Source: Allacma fusca
Taxonomy: Eukaryota; Arthropoda; Collembola; Symphypleona; Sminthuridae
Direction of reading: 5' to 3'
Length of the DNA stretch: 64,000 bases
NCBI GenBank assembly: GCA_947179485.1
Contig: CAMXBY010000055.1
Span: forward strand, 204,801-268,800
Under the pieces are notes generated by a model, which did not search any database, was not told the origin of the DNA, and saw only the letters and a program-made list of their open reading frames with translations. Shown piece after piece: positions 21,891-34,260 of this stretch (its first letter is position 1; each line of letters starts with the position of its first letter). Made by a program: the position numbers and the translations under genes.

Positions 21891-23745
21891 AGTACACCCG
21901 GACTATAAGAATCTCCTTTTAAGAGCATTTTTTCTACAGGGGTAAAAACAAATTCATCAATTCCCATTAATCCCAATGATTATTTTTGTCTGTACAGTAG
22001 CATTTCACTTAAAAAGATTACTGGCTACCAAGTTCCAAAACTAATTTAATACAAAATAAGAAATTAATTTAATTAATTTAATATATGCACATACGTAGTA
22101 TCTAATAAAATCATTTCTAGTAAGCACTGGCAACTTATGGCTATAATGTAATTGTGTGGGCAACTGCCCCTAGAATAGGCATCTTATAAGGGACTAAATT
22201 GATCATGCATTTCCTGTGGAGTTGTTTAAAAAGGGAAGAGATTTGAGTTTCTTGTTCAGATTTAAGTTCTGAGTTGATCATTAATAATGACTTAATCTGT
22301 TTATTCACATTTCTATGCTATTCACAATCAATGACAGTAGCAAAGGATACTCCACCATTGCTTCTTCCTCCGTGTCAATAGCAGGAGCATTGGTAAAAAC
22401 ATATTCTGTTCACCCATTTTGTTGTGCCTTAATTTTAGGAATTCGGAATTACTATATGTTTTTAAATCCGCTAACTTAGAAAATGTTAGATATAGCAGTG
22501 AAGGAAATGGAGCTAATTGTAAGTCCGGTTTTTCTATAAAAAAAGGTCATAGAAAATAACATTTCCGTAATTAGTTTTTGTAATACAAAAAAAACATTTC
22601 TTTCTCATAATAATAATATACGTACCTTGCCCCTTTAAAAATTGAAACAACGCAGACACCATCAAGAGAACAAGATTTATTTTGAAAATGAGAAATAATT
22701 ATTCAAAAAACGAAAAACGGGGAAGATGTTTTTTCGGGATGTTTAAATAAGCAAAAAATATTTATTAGTCGACAACATTTTGAAACAATTATTATTCACT
22801 AGCAATCAAGCCATCCGCTGAGACGGTTGGGATGTCTGGCAGAAATGAATTTTAATTCGAATGAAGAAATAATGTTTTATATACAAATATACCCTAGAAG
22901 TTGTTATTTTGGTAGTAACTTTTAAAAAAATCATTGCATAAAATAACAAAACAGCTAAATAATCTTAACATGAAAGGAAACGCTGGATGAAATCTTACCA
23001 CGAGTACACTCTTGCAAATAATGCGGTATGATTTTCTCTGAAAACAAGGAATTGAGCTGGCAATACTACCATAATCATAAATTGCCAACTATAATGCTGT
23101 CGAAGTTGTCTATCAATATTGGGGTTATAGTTGTGACAGACTAATTTGGACATGAAATACCTTTTGTTGGAACCTTCCGTGATCTAACCTTCCATGATGG
23201 GAATTGGTTACTAAACAATTTAGAATTGTAGGTTAATGACTCAATTCATACACACTATAAATTCTATTACCATACAAGCAATTCCTATAGTAGGTATTTT
23301 AACGAGGTTCGTACATATATATTTGTAAGTGTATTGCAAATGACAGGTCCGTGGATGGTCAGTGCTGAGTTTTTAATTATAATGGGAAATTTGTGTACTG
23401 TTATGAGAGCAGAATAAATTTATTGCATATATTTATTAATAATCGCCGTGAATAAATACCAACAAAACGTTTTGCTTCAAATACTTAACGCGCTGCCAAT
23501 AATGTTTGTTCCAAATGATCTACTCTGATGCGTTCCGGTATGGTCTGGCCCGACGGTTGAACTAGATCATAATTGATAGTATTAAAAAATACCTGTAAAG
23601 TATAATATTACTGTGAAAATTAATACGTATGGGAATTGTTCCGTTTAAAATTTGTTATTCTTTACGTGAATACTTTTTTAAGCAAACTTCCGCTATTTTT
23701 GGAGGTGCTCGTATGGAAATAGTGGAATTTCGAACATTTCTTTTA
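21891..23745. other. no recognisable feature
   Basis: AT-rich sequence. I could not place it in any repeat family of the window, and no frame above about 65 codons has a motif. A host intron, intergenic DNA or an old repeat are all possible. Confidence 0.3.
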
Positions 23746-23749
23746 CGAC

Positions 23750-23890
23750 TGGGGTTCTAATCGGGAAGGAACGTCCCAAGGCTTTCGGTATGGGATCGGG
23801 TCGGGACAAAATTTTTTCCACGTGTTATTTCAGAACGGAATCGGGACGAATATTTTAGTCCCGAGAATTTTTACGAAAATCCCATAAAAT
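23750..23890. repeat. GGGAC/GTCCC array fragment
   Basis: Motifs TCGGGAAGGAACGTCCC, ATCGGGTCGGGAC, ATCGGGACG and TAGTCCCGAG lie within 140 bp. This resembles the interior of hAT element 3 (44765-45598), so it is probably an eroded relative. No termini are seen. Confidence 0.4.
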
Positions 23891-24225
23891 CGAAATTTGT
23901 TCTAATAATTTCTGGGCTCTGGCTCTGTTTAAATGAACTTCCAAGCTGAGCTTACATATCTCTGGATATTTTTTAAGTTCGTACAAATATAGTAGGAATG
24001 CTTTATTTAGTATTTATTTTTTCTTATTGTTAGGGCGTTTAGGTCTTGTTTTAAAGCCGTTCTACTTTGTAATATTCATTATTAGTAGTTTTGTGTATGC
24101 ATTTTAGGCAAAATTTGGAACAATCTACATTCGAAAATGGGGACATTCTGCACGTTTTTATGCTGTGACTAGCTGATAAGCCTGTAGGATTTTTTTCGTC
24201 TTGTACTGCATTAACAATTTAGAAA

Positions 24226-24790
24226 CTAAAGTATTTCTTTGTATACACAATTGCTTGTGTACACTCCCTCGTCTTTTCCCATGATTTCAGCTTGCTCAGC
24301 GGTATTAACAATAACAACTCTTACATTGTTTTTGCATTTAGCTCTGGAAAATGTTACGTATAGCTGTCCATGTGCGAAAACAGGTTTGGGCAAACATATG
24401 ACTACTGTATCAAAACTCTGCCCTCGTGATTTATTAATTTTCATCGCAAAGCTCAATCTAATCGGAAATTGACGACACTTTAATACAAATGGAAAATCTC
24501 CTTCACTGGAAGTTAGTGTTCTGCGAGGAATAAATACAGCTTCACCAGCAGCTCTTCCAGTCAAAACTGTAGTTAAAATGAGATTTTTTTGCAGTTTTGT
24601 TACAATAAGTCTAGTACCGTTACATAAACCACGCTTTAGTATTTAAATTGCGCAATATCATAACAATTGCTCCTGCTTTGAGTTTCAAAATGTGAGTGGG
24701 CATGCCAGATGGGGTTATGGTATTAAGATATTCAACAGGGCAAAGATGGTCAAATGAAGCGCCTAAGTGAAAGCCTGCCTATTTTCTTTC
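24226..24790 (-). pseudogene. Helitron helicase C-terminal remnant
   Basis: On the minus strand the frame at 24226-24564 reads LTGRAAGE, FVLKCRQFPIRLSFAMKINK, SRGQSFDTV and HGQLYVTFSRAK. These are the last motifs of the Pif1-like helicase of animal Helitrons (superfamily 1B). Upstream, a second frame at 24640-24714 gives PSGMPTHILKLKAGAIVMI and RNLN, the preceding helicase segment. A frame change separates the two. The Rep/HUH domain and most of the helicase are absent, and no 3' hairpin with CTRR end could be confirmed. It is a degraded fragment of about 560 bp. Confidence 0.85.
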
Positions 24791-25290
24791 AAAAAATATC
24801 GCTATAATATATAGGCCAATAGGTTGTTTCAACGAAAAGAAGAACCTTAATACCAAGGGTCAAGTAATTACTCTAACTGCCGGCCTGTTGGCCTATATCT
24901 GTCCTATTCTGAATTGCTTGCCTGCCAATATTTGCTGTACAGGTTCTGACAGCGCTTTTCCCGCCTATAAATGCGATATAATAGTGAGTTTTAGATAGTG
25001 CAAGCCATATCACATGCAATTGGAAACCAATGTATGGGTTTGATTAATTCTGTAGTAAACTACATAGCATCCAGTGGGAACAAAATATGGCCTTTACTTG
25101 AACGAACTTGTTGCCTGCCGGAATAGCCAAGTCCAATGTTCGAAAATACCTGAATAGCCAAGATTTTCCCTAAGTATATATTGTAGGTGTGATTTTCCAG
25201 CCTAGAACCTCGCCTAGATTTATATCCCAACTTGCAGCATCCTTGAGCCTTAGCCTATTTATAGGGCCTAGAATCTAGGCAGGAGCCCAT
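24765..25290. repeat. GCCTATA/GCCTGCC motif array
   Basis: Many short copies of GCCTGCC, GGCCTATAT, AGCCTATT and the complement TAGGC lie within 520 bp, in the same style as the hAT-array interiors. CCTGCCTA occurs at the left (about 24774) and in inverted form at about 25280, but I found no target duplication. An element of the same class is possible. Confidence 0.35.
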
Positions 25291-25681
25291 GTTTGCAACA
25301 GGGTAATAACCTGAGTCATTCTGTGTTGCACAATCCACAGAATCTATGCTTTTGTAAGTTAGCTCATCACCAGGAAGCAGCTTAAGAACCTGGTCATTTA
25401 TCGTAAATGAGTCTTCGTTTACTTCGCTAAACTCCTCCATTCGCGCCAAGTTTGCATTTTGTACGGAATATGGTTACTCTATGATAACTTGCTTGCCCAT
25501 TCGGACGCTTCTGGTTGGTTAGGATTTCTAGGATATGGTTGTACGGTCATAACTTGCTTCCCCTCGGGAAAGGTTCTGCTTGGTTAAATCCTAAGATCCT
25601 CCCTTCGCGCGAAGTTTTAAAAAATTGAGCCATGGTCATCCTTCTTTTAGTACTGACAGATAATTTACTGCTCACTGTAGT

Positions 25682-25902
25682 CTACATGGGGGTGGCCCGT
25701 GGGTTAAATTTCGGGTTTTACCGTGGCCCGACACGCCCGTACGTGCTATAGGTCGGTTCGGGCTAAAAATGTTTTTTTATTGCAAGCTGCGGGTCGAGTT
25801 AGAAATTCATGCTATCTTAACAGGCTGGGACGGATCGTATTTAGATTACATAGTGCGGGCTGCGGGCGGGTTCGATTTGTTTATATCTGGGATCGCATGT
25901 AG
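25682..25902. repeat. GGCCCG/CGGGC motif array
   Basis: Repeated GGCCCG, CGGGTT, GCGGGC and GTTCGGGC motifs fill the ends of a 220-bp segment bounded by CTACATG and its inverse CATGTAG. The 7-bp inverted ends are short and no 8-bp duplication flanks them, so this is only a candidate array-type element. Confidence 0.35.
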
Positions 25903-26260
25903 CCCCCAAATTTCGGAAAGCCAATCAACGACTTTCAGGATTTCATAGTGGATAAACAAACGTTGTTTTTATTTAGGTTTTGCGCAAGTGCTCATACATA
26001 CGTTTGACGTATGTGATGTATTTCTTTTGTATCCTCTTTCTGCTTATTAATGTGATATGTCATTCAAAGCACATAGGAATGCAATATTGATTTTAACATA
26101 ATGTTCTGAGGTTTTGCTAATGTAGGAAGCATTTCAACATTTTCAATAGAACCGTTATTGCCCTTGTTTTTTTTCTGCAGCCACTTTGAGAATTCAAAAT
26201 ACCAATACTAATATAATACATATCTAATGTACTGGATGCCAAGAAAAGAATACCTTCCTG
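25903..26260. other. no recognisable feature
   Basis: AT-rich sequence without motif, repeat partner or long frame. Confidence 0.3.
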
Positions 26261-26790
26261 TCCGTGATTCGGGAGGAAAAGGTAAAAATATTCAGCTCCC
26301 ATAATTTACAACATCTTCTTCCACATATTTCAAAAACGGCACAAGTGAGACTGTACAACGCGCATATTACCCGGGAATTTTTTGCGCCATTTCAAGAAAG
26401 ATTCACAGTACACGTCACAGGAGTAGTAAACATGCCAAGAAGTTTCCAAATATATTTCCTTTGGTGTTTTTGAAGCAATCATTATTAAATTCCTGGGCCT
26501 TTAAAAAAGACAATTTTTGAAATGTTGGAAACGTTTACGGAGAGAGTGGAATAACGTAACCCTTGTCATGTGCACTCAGTTCATGCAATTTTCAAAGCAA
26601 ACCTTCCTGAATTTCAAAAACGTAGCTAAGCTGGCACTAAAAAATTCGATGCTTTTCTAATCCGTATTGAATTTTGACCATCTGATTTTGTACCATCTTT
26701 ACAAATTGTATCATCATATTTTACTAGGCGTTTCTATAACATTTATTGCGAATCACGTACATCTGCCACCATTCCTGGGTAAGAAATTAT
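26261..26790 (+). repeat. repeat family R6, copy
   Basis: Markers TTCCTTTGGTGTTTTTGAAG, GACAATTTTTGAAA, GGAGAGAGTGGAATAACG and the later GATTTTGTACCATC match 43580-43820 and partly 12470-12570. The frame at 26264-26473 is repeat text. Confidence 0.45.
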
Positions 26791-27130
26791 TTTAAACGGC
26801 GTAAAAGCCTTACACATTTGATCCTTAATGAATTTGTCCAGACTGACCTTCCAGCTTTGCTAACTTTCAATGGATTTCAAAGCGAAGTTTATGTTAAAAT
26901 AATTTCCTTAATTTTACTTCATTATGTTACGCTGTGTGACGTGTGACCAATTCCCACTATTTGTTTTACACATAATCCTAAAAAGCACATTGGGTTTAAG
27001 CCAATTTGGAACCACTGTTAGGGCAAAAATTATTGAAAAGATCAAAGCTTAGAAAAAATGATCTGCTAACTTTAGAAACCGTGTGTTGAGTTCATATGAG
27101 TTTTAATCTACTTCATTTTTGCAAGGGATA
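26791..27130 (+). repeat. repeat family R3, copy 2
   Basis: It begins with ACGGCGTAAAAGCC and follows 1776-2120 closely: TTGTCCAGACTGACCTTCC, GACCAATTCCCACTATTTG, CCACTGTTAGGGC and GTGTTGAGTTCATATGAG. As at 43906, it comes directly after R6, so R6 and R3 are parts of one larger repeat. Confidence 0.55.
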
Positions 27131-28190
27131 TTTTTCACGTCTATTTTGATATGGAAAAACTTTGGAGAGCATAACTACGATAGACCTGAAACTTCTTAAT
27201 TTATTGCTGAATGGACATGAACTGTAACGATCATCTTACTATGTTTGGCCAGAGTTTATTTCTGCGTATTAATATAAAAAAGTTGTAATATTTTATTATA
27301 TGATTTTTACTAACTCAGTCCAGAACTTTCAACAAATTAATAACTAAGTCCCTCCATGTACAACCCACGGATTTATTCCCAAATAAATTGTATGTACAGC
27401 CAGACGTTATTGAGAGGGGTGAGGAAGCTGTAAACATTTAAGAATTAATTTACAAAATATTTACAAATATTACATTCTTCTCAACGTCCCATATTACTTT
27501 TTTAATTTTCAATATATTTTAACGTGAAACTAATTAAAAATCAAATTAAAAAAATCGTAAATTGCAATCCCTTGACCTACAGCTCAATGAGCGCAACGAT
27601 GGTTGTCGTATGCGTTTCACATGAGTGTAAATAAAAATTCATTTCGCAGCTTGTTCCGGTAGCAAAACTTTATAATGAATGAAATTTTCCCGGCATTCTC
27701 GGAAACTGAAAAAAATTAACTGGTTTGCATACACACTTGCTGAAAGGTTTCGGATTTTGGAAAACTGGGAATTTCGAAGTGGATCGATCATTCACAAGGT
27801 CAGGGGAACGTGTAAACCAAATTTGAAAGTTAAATATTGATTTTGATTTTTTTCGAAATTTTTTCAAAATTTTGTAGATTGCAAAATTTGAGGTTTGCAC
27901 ATCTAAGTGGTCACGTGGTTGGGCTACAGAAATTGGTTTTCAGCTAAGTTGAACAGCATGGAAACCTTTGTGTCCACAATGCGAGAAGCGAGATTATTAC
28001 ATTACAGTGAACTCGCAAAATATTTTATTTTATAAGCACTATCCCTTATTATTAGTATAATTTGATACATTTTGCAAATTGGAATTGGAACTTACATTCC
28101 CTTTTATCGAAAATCCCTTATAAGGGTATCCTTTAAAGGAAGAGTTCACTGCGTATAACGCATGGCTCATAAAATACAATCTGTTTGCGA
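27131..28190. other. no gene recognised
   Basis: AT-rich sequence. The minus-strand frame at 27670-27900 (76 codons) has no known motif. I see no clear repeat partner. Confidence 0.3.
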
Positions 28191-30003
28191 ATTTACAGTC
28201 TATTGTTATGTTATCAACTTTCTGTCGTACCTTCTGGAACTTGCTGGAAAAATGTCTTCTGTGGCGTTGATTTTAAAATATTTTAAAATATTTGGGGGGA
28301 TGATTATTACAAACAATTTATCTAATTGCCCATGGGCTTAGTATTGGGACTCCTTTTGGGTACAGGTGCATTTCATGTAAAGGTACATGAAATTATTTAA
28401 ATTGAGATCAGGTACATTTGGACGTGTTAATTCAACTTTGTTATGTTCCAATGAGACATGCCAAATTCTCAACGTAGGAAAATATATTGCTTCAAAATAT
28501 ATTAGTGAAAAAATTTGATTCAAATAAACCTGTGTTAAATTGAAAATGAAAATCTCTAATTTTAGCCCCATTATTTTGCTTTAGCCACTGCGGAAGCCAA
28601 AATATTATCCAAGGTGAATTAAAAGAGATTTAATAGTTTGGGAGAAAATTTGCTTCAAAATGGGGCATCCGTATTTTGTGAGTTACTCGTTTATGTGAGT
28701 TGAATGGAGGTAATAATATTGTGCTTCCTAAACGTTGTCATCTGATTCTTTTTTTACGCTGTACAGGGTGTCCCAAAATGTCAAGTAAGCAAAGGAGTAC
28801 GATCCCTTGCTAAGTTTTATTTAAAAACAATTTTTTTTCTCACGTACAAAAATGTTTCACATTTTTAGATTTTGCAACGTGTATCGCATAGCTTTGTGTT
28901 AGAACTGCAATTCAAGTAATGCTCGTACTCAAAGTCAGATTTAACTTGAACTCACACTCCGTTTTATTATTACACTCCAGTTAAAAATAAAATTTACAAT
29001 TAAACTTGACTTTAAATAATTACTAATCCAAATCGCGCCAAAGTGAGCGCCAAATCTTTTCACAATTGAGCTTCAAATGTTTTGACAATTCTGACCTCAG
29101 AATGACAACCTGACAATCCATTTAGATTTACAGTTTTAATTACCTTTTTCGGAGACAATTAAAGCTAAGTATCTGCAACTAATTCGATTGCACGATTGAA
29201 AAACATTTTGTGCAGCGTGGAGATTCAGCAGTTTTGTAATATTTTTAGTTTTGGCAAATGTGATTGGGAATTCCTCATTAAATAATTGGCCAGCAAAAAT
29301 TTGTTCGACCCATCATTTCACCCCAATACTGGGTAACAATAATAAATAAAGTTGAAATTGCTGCAGGACAATGCAAGGAACGGACAAGATGTTTCACTTT
29401 GTTATTGTCGATTTTATTCTGACATTAGTTCCAAAAGCGCTATGCGAAATGTAATGGGTTGAGGTTTTTGGGAATACTTAGTAGAATGTCTTGTGTGACG
29501 TTAGTGTTAAAATATTTAAATAAATATTTTGGAGACAATTACTATAATTAACAATTATTATATTTAATTATTTAAAGACACCAGCAGTGCATTTCATTTT
29601 CAGAATTTTGCAAACACTTGTAATTTACTACTGAATTGCGGCACATGTGTCAAAATAATTTTTATTTTTTTAGCAAAAATTTAATTTTTGAAGAAATTCT
29701 TCAACAGAAATGCTGGCCTTGCTCCATTTCAGTGCTCAGCAAGTGCTCGCTTTTTCTGATATCTATGATTACCCGTACTCATAACTGAATATTCGGGTAC
29801 ACATTTTTCTCATCCGTACTCGCAATGCAATCTGAAACTATATACATACATACGTATAACTACCTGCATTGTACTGTACCCAAAATGTACTCGAAAATTG
29901 TAACTACACTTGAACATCTCAGTGTCGAACTGAATACTCGAACAAGGGTACTTTATCAAGAATTGTTTAAATGTAATAGTATGTTATATACAACGATGTA
30001 TGA
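28191..30003 (+). repeat. repeat family R4 and related segments
   Basis: Two related stretches, about 28240-28330 (TCTGTGGCGTTGATTTTAAA) and 29470-29560 (TTGTGTGACGTTAGTGTTAA), repeat the GTGGCGT-like block followed by AAAATATTT. GCAGCGTGGAGATTCAGCAG at 29213 recurs at 45727. The part from about 29740 (TACCCGTACTC, CGGGTACA) matches 54810-54900 and leads into hAT element 2. The 91-codon frame at 29825 is not a convincing gene. Confidence 0.4.
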
Positions 30004-30011
30004 TTTCTTAG

Positions 30012-31331
30012 CAGACCTGGATAACCGAAAAATAAGGTTTCCGTTAGTTCGTTATACGTTATTGTCAATTTGTTTTCCGTTTTCGTTTTCGTTATTTTAA
30101 AATACCGTTATCGGTTAAAACGGTTTACAATCAAAATAAATTCGGTTAAACGGTTAATAACGGTATTCAAAAAATTTTATTTGTCTAGTTTTAAATTTAT
30201 ATTTGATTAGACTAATAACAACAGTATTATTCAAACATTTCAAAACCACGGATCCAATAACATTCAAAATCCGTTGGTTGGAAGGAACAAAACGGCGTTC
30301 AGTACCTCGTCCTTCATGTCCTGGTTGTGACTAGTTGAACACATCCTTTAATAACTGTTGAAGAGTCCATACTGATCTTTATGGATGCTGGCGTTGTATT
30401 GAAAAATCCCTTCTTCTGTCGATATTGCTTCGGTCCAGTTGTTCCCGGTTCAGTATTAAAAATCTCGACAGGCCTTTTTTAACTGCACATTTTGTAGCAT
30501 CTTGTTCTTCAACCGTCTTAAAAATTTCAGGATGGCTGATTCATAAATGCTACTTGAGATTTCCTGCATGACTACCCTGTGGTTATTGAAATAGTATTAG
30601 AAACATTCGAAGATAAACCCTGACAAGCATAGATTTTGTCATGCGAATTATGTGTCTAGTAATAGGATTGTGCATTCATTATGCATTTATGTGCTTACCC
30701 GAACAATTGAATCACAACCTTCCACTAAGCAGCGAGATGTTTGATCAGCGTTTCTGAACTCAAAATGTTGGAAAACTACGCCGACTTTTTGTCTGCCCAT
30801 TTTTGTGGTCAAATGTTTTTAAACCCTTGGAACATAAGTTGTAAATAAAGTGGAACTAACAATTAGAACTTTTAGTAGAAACCGAAATACGCTGAAATGG
30901 AAAACAATTAGCAAAAGCAGATGTGTTTGTACGAAACTAACAATACATAAACCGGAATACGCTCAAATTTAACGAATCTAACAATAAGTAATTTTATGCT
31001 CACTAGGTGAGTAATCAACGCACCGATATGTACATACTCATATAAAATACGTTTACAATTAGCCACGAATTTCAACGGCATACGTTTGCATTGAGTTCAA
31101 TCGACAGTTGGAAGGGAGGGGTACTGGTCGCATTTAGTTAAAAAAAACCCTAAAATAACCGTATTTTTTCCGTTTCCGTTTCGGTTTTTACTAAAATACA
31201 TTTATCGTTTGTTTTCGTTTATCGTTAATATTTTTTTTTTGGTTTTCGTTAGGATTTTAAAAACCGTTACTGTCATTTTTCCGGTAATAACGTTATGAAA
31301 TAACGTTACTCCATAACGTTATCCAGGCCTG
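30012..31331. mobile_element. hAT-type element 2 (CGTTAT-array, with BED-finger remnant)
   Basis: The ends CAGACCTGGATAAC and, inverted, CAGGCCTGGATAAC are flanked by a perfect 8-bp duplication TTTCTTAG (30004-30011 and 31332-31339). Both sides hold arrays of CGTTAT, CGTTTTCGTT and CGGTTAAAACGG motifs. The middle carries a degraded protein piece on the minus strand (30520-30576). It is 1320 bp long and no longer encodes a transposase. It was inserted into an R1/R4 repeat that continues on the right. Confidence 0.9.
30520..30576 (-). pseudogene. BED zinc-finger remnant of a hAT transposase
   Basis: The minus strand reads GSHAGNLK, stop, HL, stop, ISHP and EIF. NLxxHLxxxHP is the second half of a BED finger, the usual N-terminal DNA-binding domain of hAT transposases. 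Two stops lie within 20 codons. It supports the hAT assignment of the surrounding element. Confidence 0.55.
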
Positions 31332-31339
31332 TTTCTTAG

Positions 31340-33120
31340 TACGTAATCTGTTTTTCTTATTATTTTATAAATATTCCATCCTACAACAAATAATCTCCTT
31401 TACATTCCCAATACCCAATTTTCTTTTTAATACTCATTTTTCCTAAGTTAAGCAAAGTTACAACCAAATCAAGCATAAAACTTTTTAATTTTATTCACTA
31501 AGTACAGTCATTTGTTTCTATCCATTTCACAAACACAATTAATTTCCGAAACAACTTTTAGGTCATGGCCATATTTCTTACCTTAGAGTCACAATTGGAA
31601 GTAATAGCACCTTAGAAAATCCATTATATATTTTATGAATTAGGATGAAAAACCTGTCAGAAAATTAATAATAAAAACGTGCCGCTTGTCAATATATGGT
31701 ATACAACTTTAAATTTTTTTTTAAATATTTAAAAAATAATAATGGAAAATAAAATTAAAGCTTATGTTCGGAGTAAAATTTGCCTTGCATGATGTTCAAC
31801 TGAAAAAAATGCAAACTCAATCAATTTAAAATCAGTTGTCAGGACTTAAAACCCAAGTTTACAAAAATATTGTGGTTGTTTTTAAAAGACTTGCACCTTT
31901 AAATATTTTGGATTTGCTTTTAATTTCCAAGGAATTTTGCGGAAACTTCCTCCTGTCCTTCTGCATTGAAATGAAGAGCTGAAGCGCATATGATATATCT
32001 CTGGAATTCATATTTGGGCATTTGAAATCCTAAAATTAGAAGGTTTGTAATTATTAAATTTAAAAATCATTTTATATTGATTCACAAAGTACAGGCGTTT
32101 GTTTATGTTTGTTTCGCAAGAACATTTAAACTGGACGATTGAATAGAATCGCACAACGAAACAAAATCTCGAACAGTAGGAGCCGCAGGCAGGTAAAATT
32201 ACTTCAGGTGACGTGAAAGCTGTAAATCCATAAAGAGCTATTCAGGCGAGATTGGTATTCAGAAAAACTCTTTTTATGGAAATTCAATATCTATAATTAT
32301 ATATATTTCTAGGTTTTAAAACCAATTTTGTTCACGTAGTTAGACAGAGCTAGACCATTAAATTTTCTGCAAACTAAGCTTCCCGAAAAAAAATCGATGG
32401 TCGCAGGATTGTCCATGAAAATATGAAGATCAGAAATTCCGCCATTCTGCATCTTTCTGCTTTGTTTATAAAGCTGAATTTCTTTACATTTTTTGGTCAT
32501 GTTCACATTTGTTTCCTTACAGTCCTAAGTTATCGCAGCTTAAAAAATCCATGAAATGTTTTATAAATTAGGCTCAAATTAAATATTGACCCAAATAAAT
32601 ACAAGGAATTCTAGAAAATACCTGACAACATTTGATACAACATCGGGGTGAATCAAATATTCTATAAGGCATACCCCTTTGCGGAATTGGAGTGGACATA
32701 ATAATTATGGTATTGTATATATGACCCATTTTGTTCTCGTGTCCACTATTGCTCCTTTAATTTTAAATACATTTTGATATGAAGAATAGGTTCAAATTAC
32801 AAAAAGCACAAGAAAAAAAGTTTCCCACACTTAAAAGCAGTCCCTTGGCCTCCGTGAGGGTTTCCAGGGAAAGCTATGCGGAGGATCTTTACACTGAGAA
32901 TTGAGATCAAAAGCCTTAGTCATATTAAACAAGCTTAAGACAAATGTTTAGCCTCAGGGGTGAAACGGAACATCTGTGAAAAGTCTGACTTTGTTTTTTT
33001 TAGGGCAGGCTAGAACCTCAAATATATACAAATAAAACAAACTCTACTAGAAAATAATTGTCTGAAAAATTGGGGAATCAAATATTTTGATTTATTTCCT
33101 TATATTGCCTAATTTGGGCA
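31340..33120 (+). repeat. repeat family R1, long copy
   Basis: This is one of the most complete R1 copies. It includes TTTCCTAAGTTAAGCAAA (shared with 54985), GATGTTCAACTGAAAAAA, a GTGACGTGAAAGC block at 32208-32220, TTATGGTATTG, TTCCCACACTTAAAA and GACAAATGTTTAGCCTC. The minus-strand frame at 32309-32506 is a repeat translation. Confidence 0.55.
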
Positions 33121-33790
33121 GCTAATATTTATTAAAAATTTTTTTGAGATAATTCTCCCGAATGTTTTGTAAGATTCTTGCATTCCGGAAGAATCGACAT
33201 AAAGTGAACGCCTGATGTTGTTCAGTCCACATTGGAATAATTGTCACAGATGATTTTAACTTTCACTGATATAGTTCCTTCAGGAGTCCCCAATAGTTAT
33301 GTGGCGTGAAAGCGAAACCTTATATATACCACGTTATTATCATTTTTTAAATCAGCATCGTCTCTTTGGTACGCAATGTGTTTGTTGTGAATTAAGTTGC
33401 AGTTACGATAATTATCTCTTGCTGGTATTTAAGTCACATCTGTCAATATTTCGTAATTCGGTTTCCCTTTTCTTGGTCTAATGGGAGACGAAATTTTGTT
33501 GAACTCGGGTCATTTACAAACTTTTCAATATAAAAATTGATTTTCAAAATGTTTTGGAATTTACTAAACGAGTTTGTTGTGGAAGAGATTTTGACAACTA
33601 CATTTGCATCAAAAATTTCTTAAGCAAACATGAAGAGACAGAACTTGAAGAGGGAAAATGGTCCGTGTCCTCTACAAAATCTCACATTTTGCCTCTTTTG
33701 CTACCATCATGTTCCGCAAAACTACTACGACTAATTCCAACATATCCACAGGAAACAGTCACCTGGCGTGGAAGTTATAGAACTTAAAAT
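33121..33790 (+). repeat. repeat family R5 with GTGGCGTGAAAGC block
   Basis: GTGGCGTGAAAGC lies at 33301-33313, followed by GAAACCTTATATATACC, then ATCTCTTGCTGGTATTTAAG, GTCTAATGGGAGACGAAAT and TTTACTAAACGAGTTTGTTG. A weaker block CTGGCGTGGAAG is at about 33763. The 60-77 codon frames here are repeat translations. Confidence 0.5.
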
Positions 33791-33959
33791 ATGTCATATC
33801 TTTATCTCTCAAACAATATTGTCTTTTGTATCAAAAGATTACCGGCATGGATTATATATGCTACTTTGATTTCAATCAAGATCCGATAACTATTTCTTTT
33901 TAAAATTTCAATACATGACACAAAGTAAATTTTTTAAACGCATTTGTAAAATTTATCTT

Positions 33960-34260
33960 GGATTAATTTATCTTGAGTGTGGTGGAAGGCGGAGCATCTT
34001 CAAAAATGCTAAAATTTTGGTCGAAAAATTTGCGATTTTGAATCTCTCGCCAAAATTTCGACTAGGATTTTGAGATTTTGGTTGAAAAGATTGTAGGTTT
34101 TAAAACTATTTTTAATAAACTATTAAAACCGTGTTTTGCAATTCTTATGCAAATTATTTAGTATTGTTTTCCCAGTATCTGTTACGATTACATAAATTCC
34201 TAAAAAGAAGTTACAAATCCATGTATGTAGTGAATGTGTGTCGGAGGAACTTAGGAAGAA
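33960..34260 (+). repeat. repeat pair with 63165-63420
   Basis: Collinear text in both places: GAGATTTTG...GATT, TAAGGTTTTAAAA or near, GCAATTCTT, GTATCTGTTAC, CAAATCCATGT and GGAGGAACTTA. The copies are strongly diverged. The 108-codon frame at 34131-34457 overlaps it and shows no domain. Confidence 0.45.

Noticed and set aside
25682-25902. Calling the GGCCCG array a proven hAT element
   Set aside because: Only 7-bp inverted ends and no 8-bp duplication, so kept as an array.
28765-28800. ACAGGGTGTCCCAAAATG as a mariner-type terminus
   Set aside because: The phrase resembles insect transposon ends, but I found no inverted partner or TA-flanked right end.
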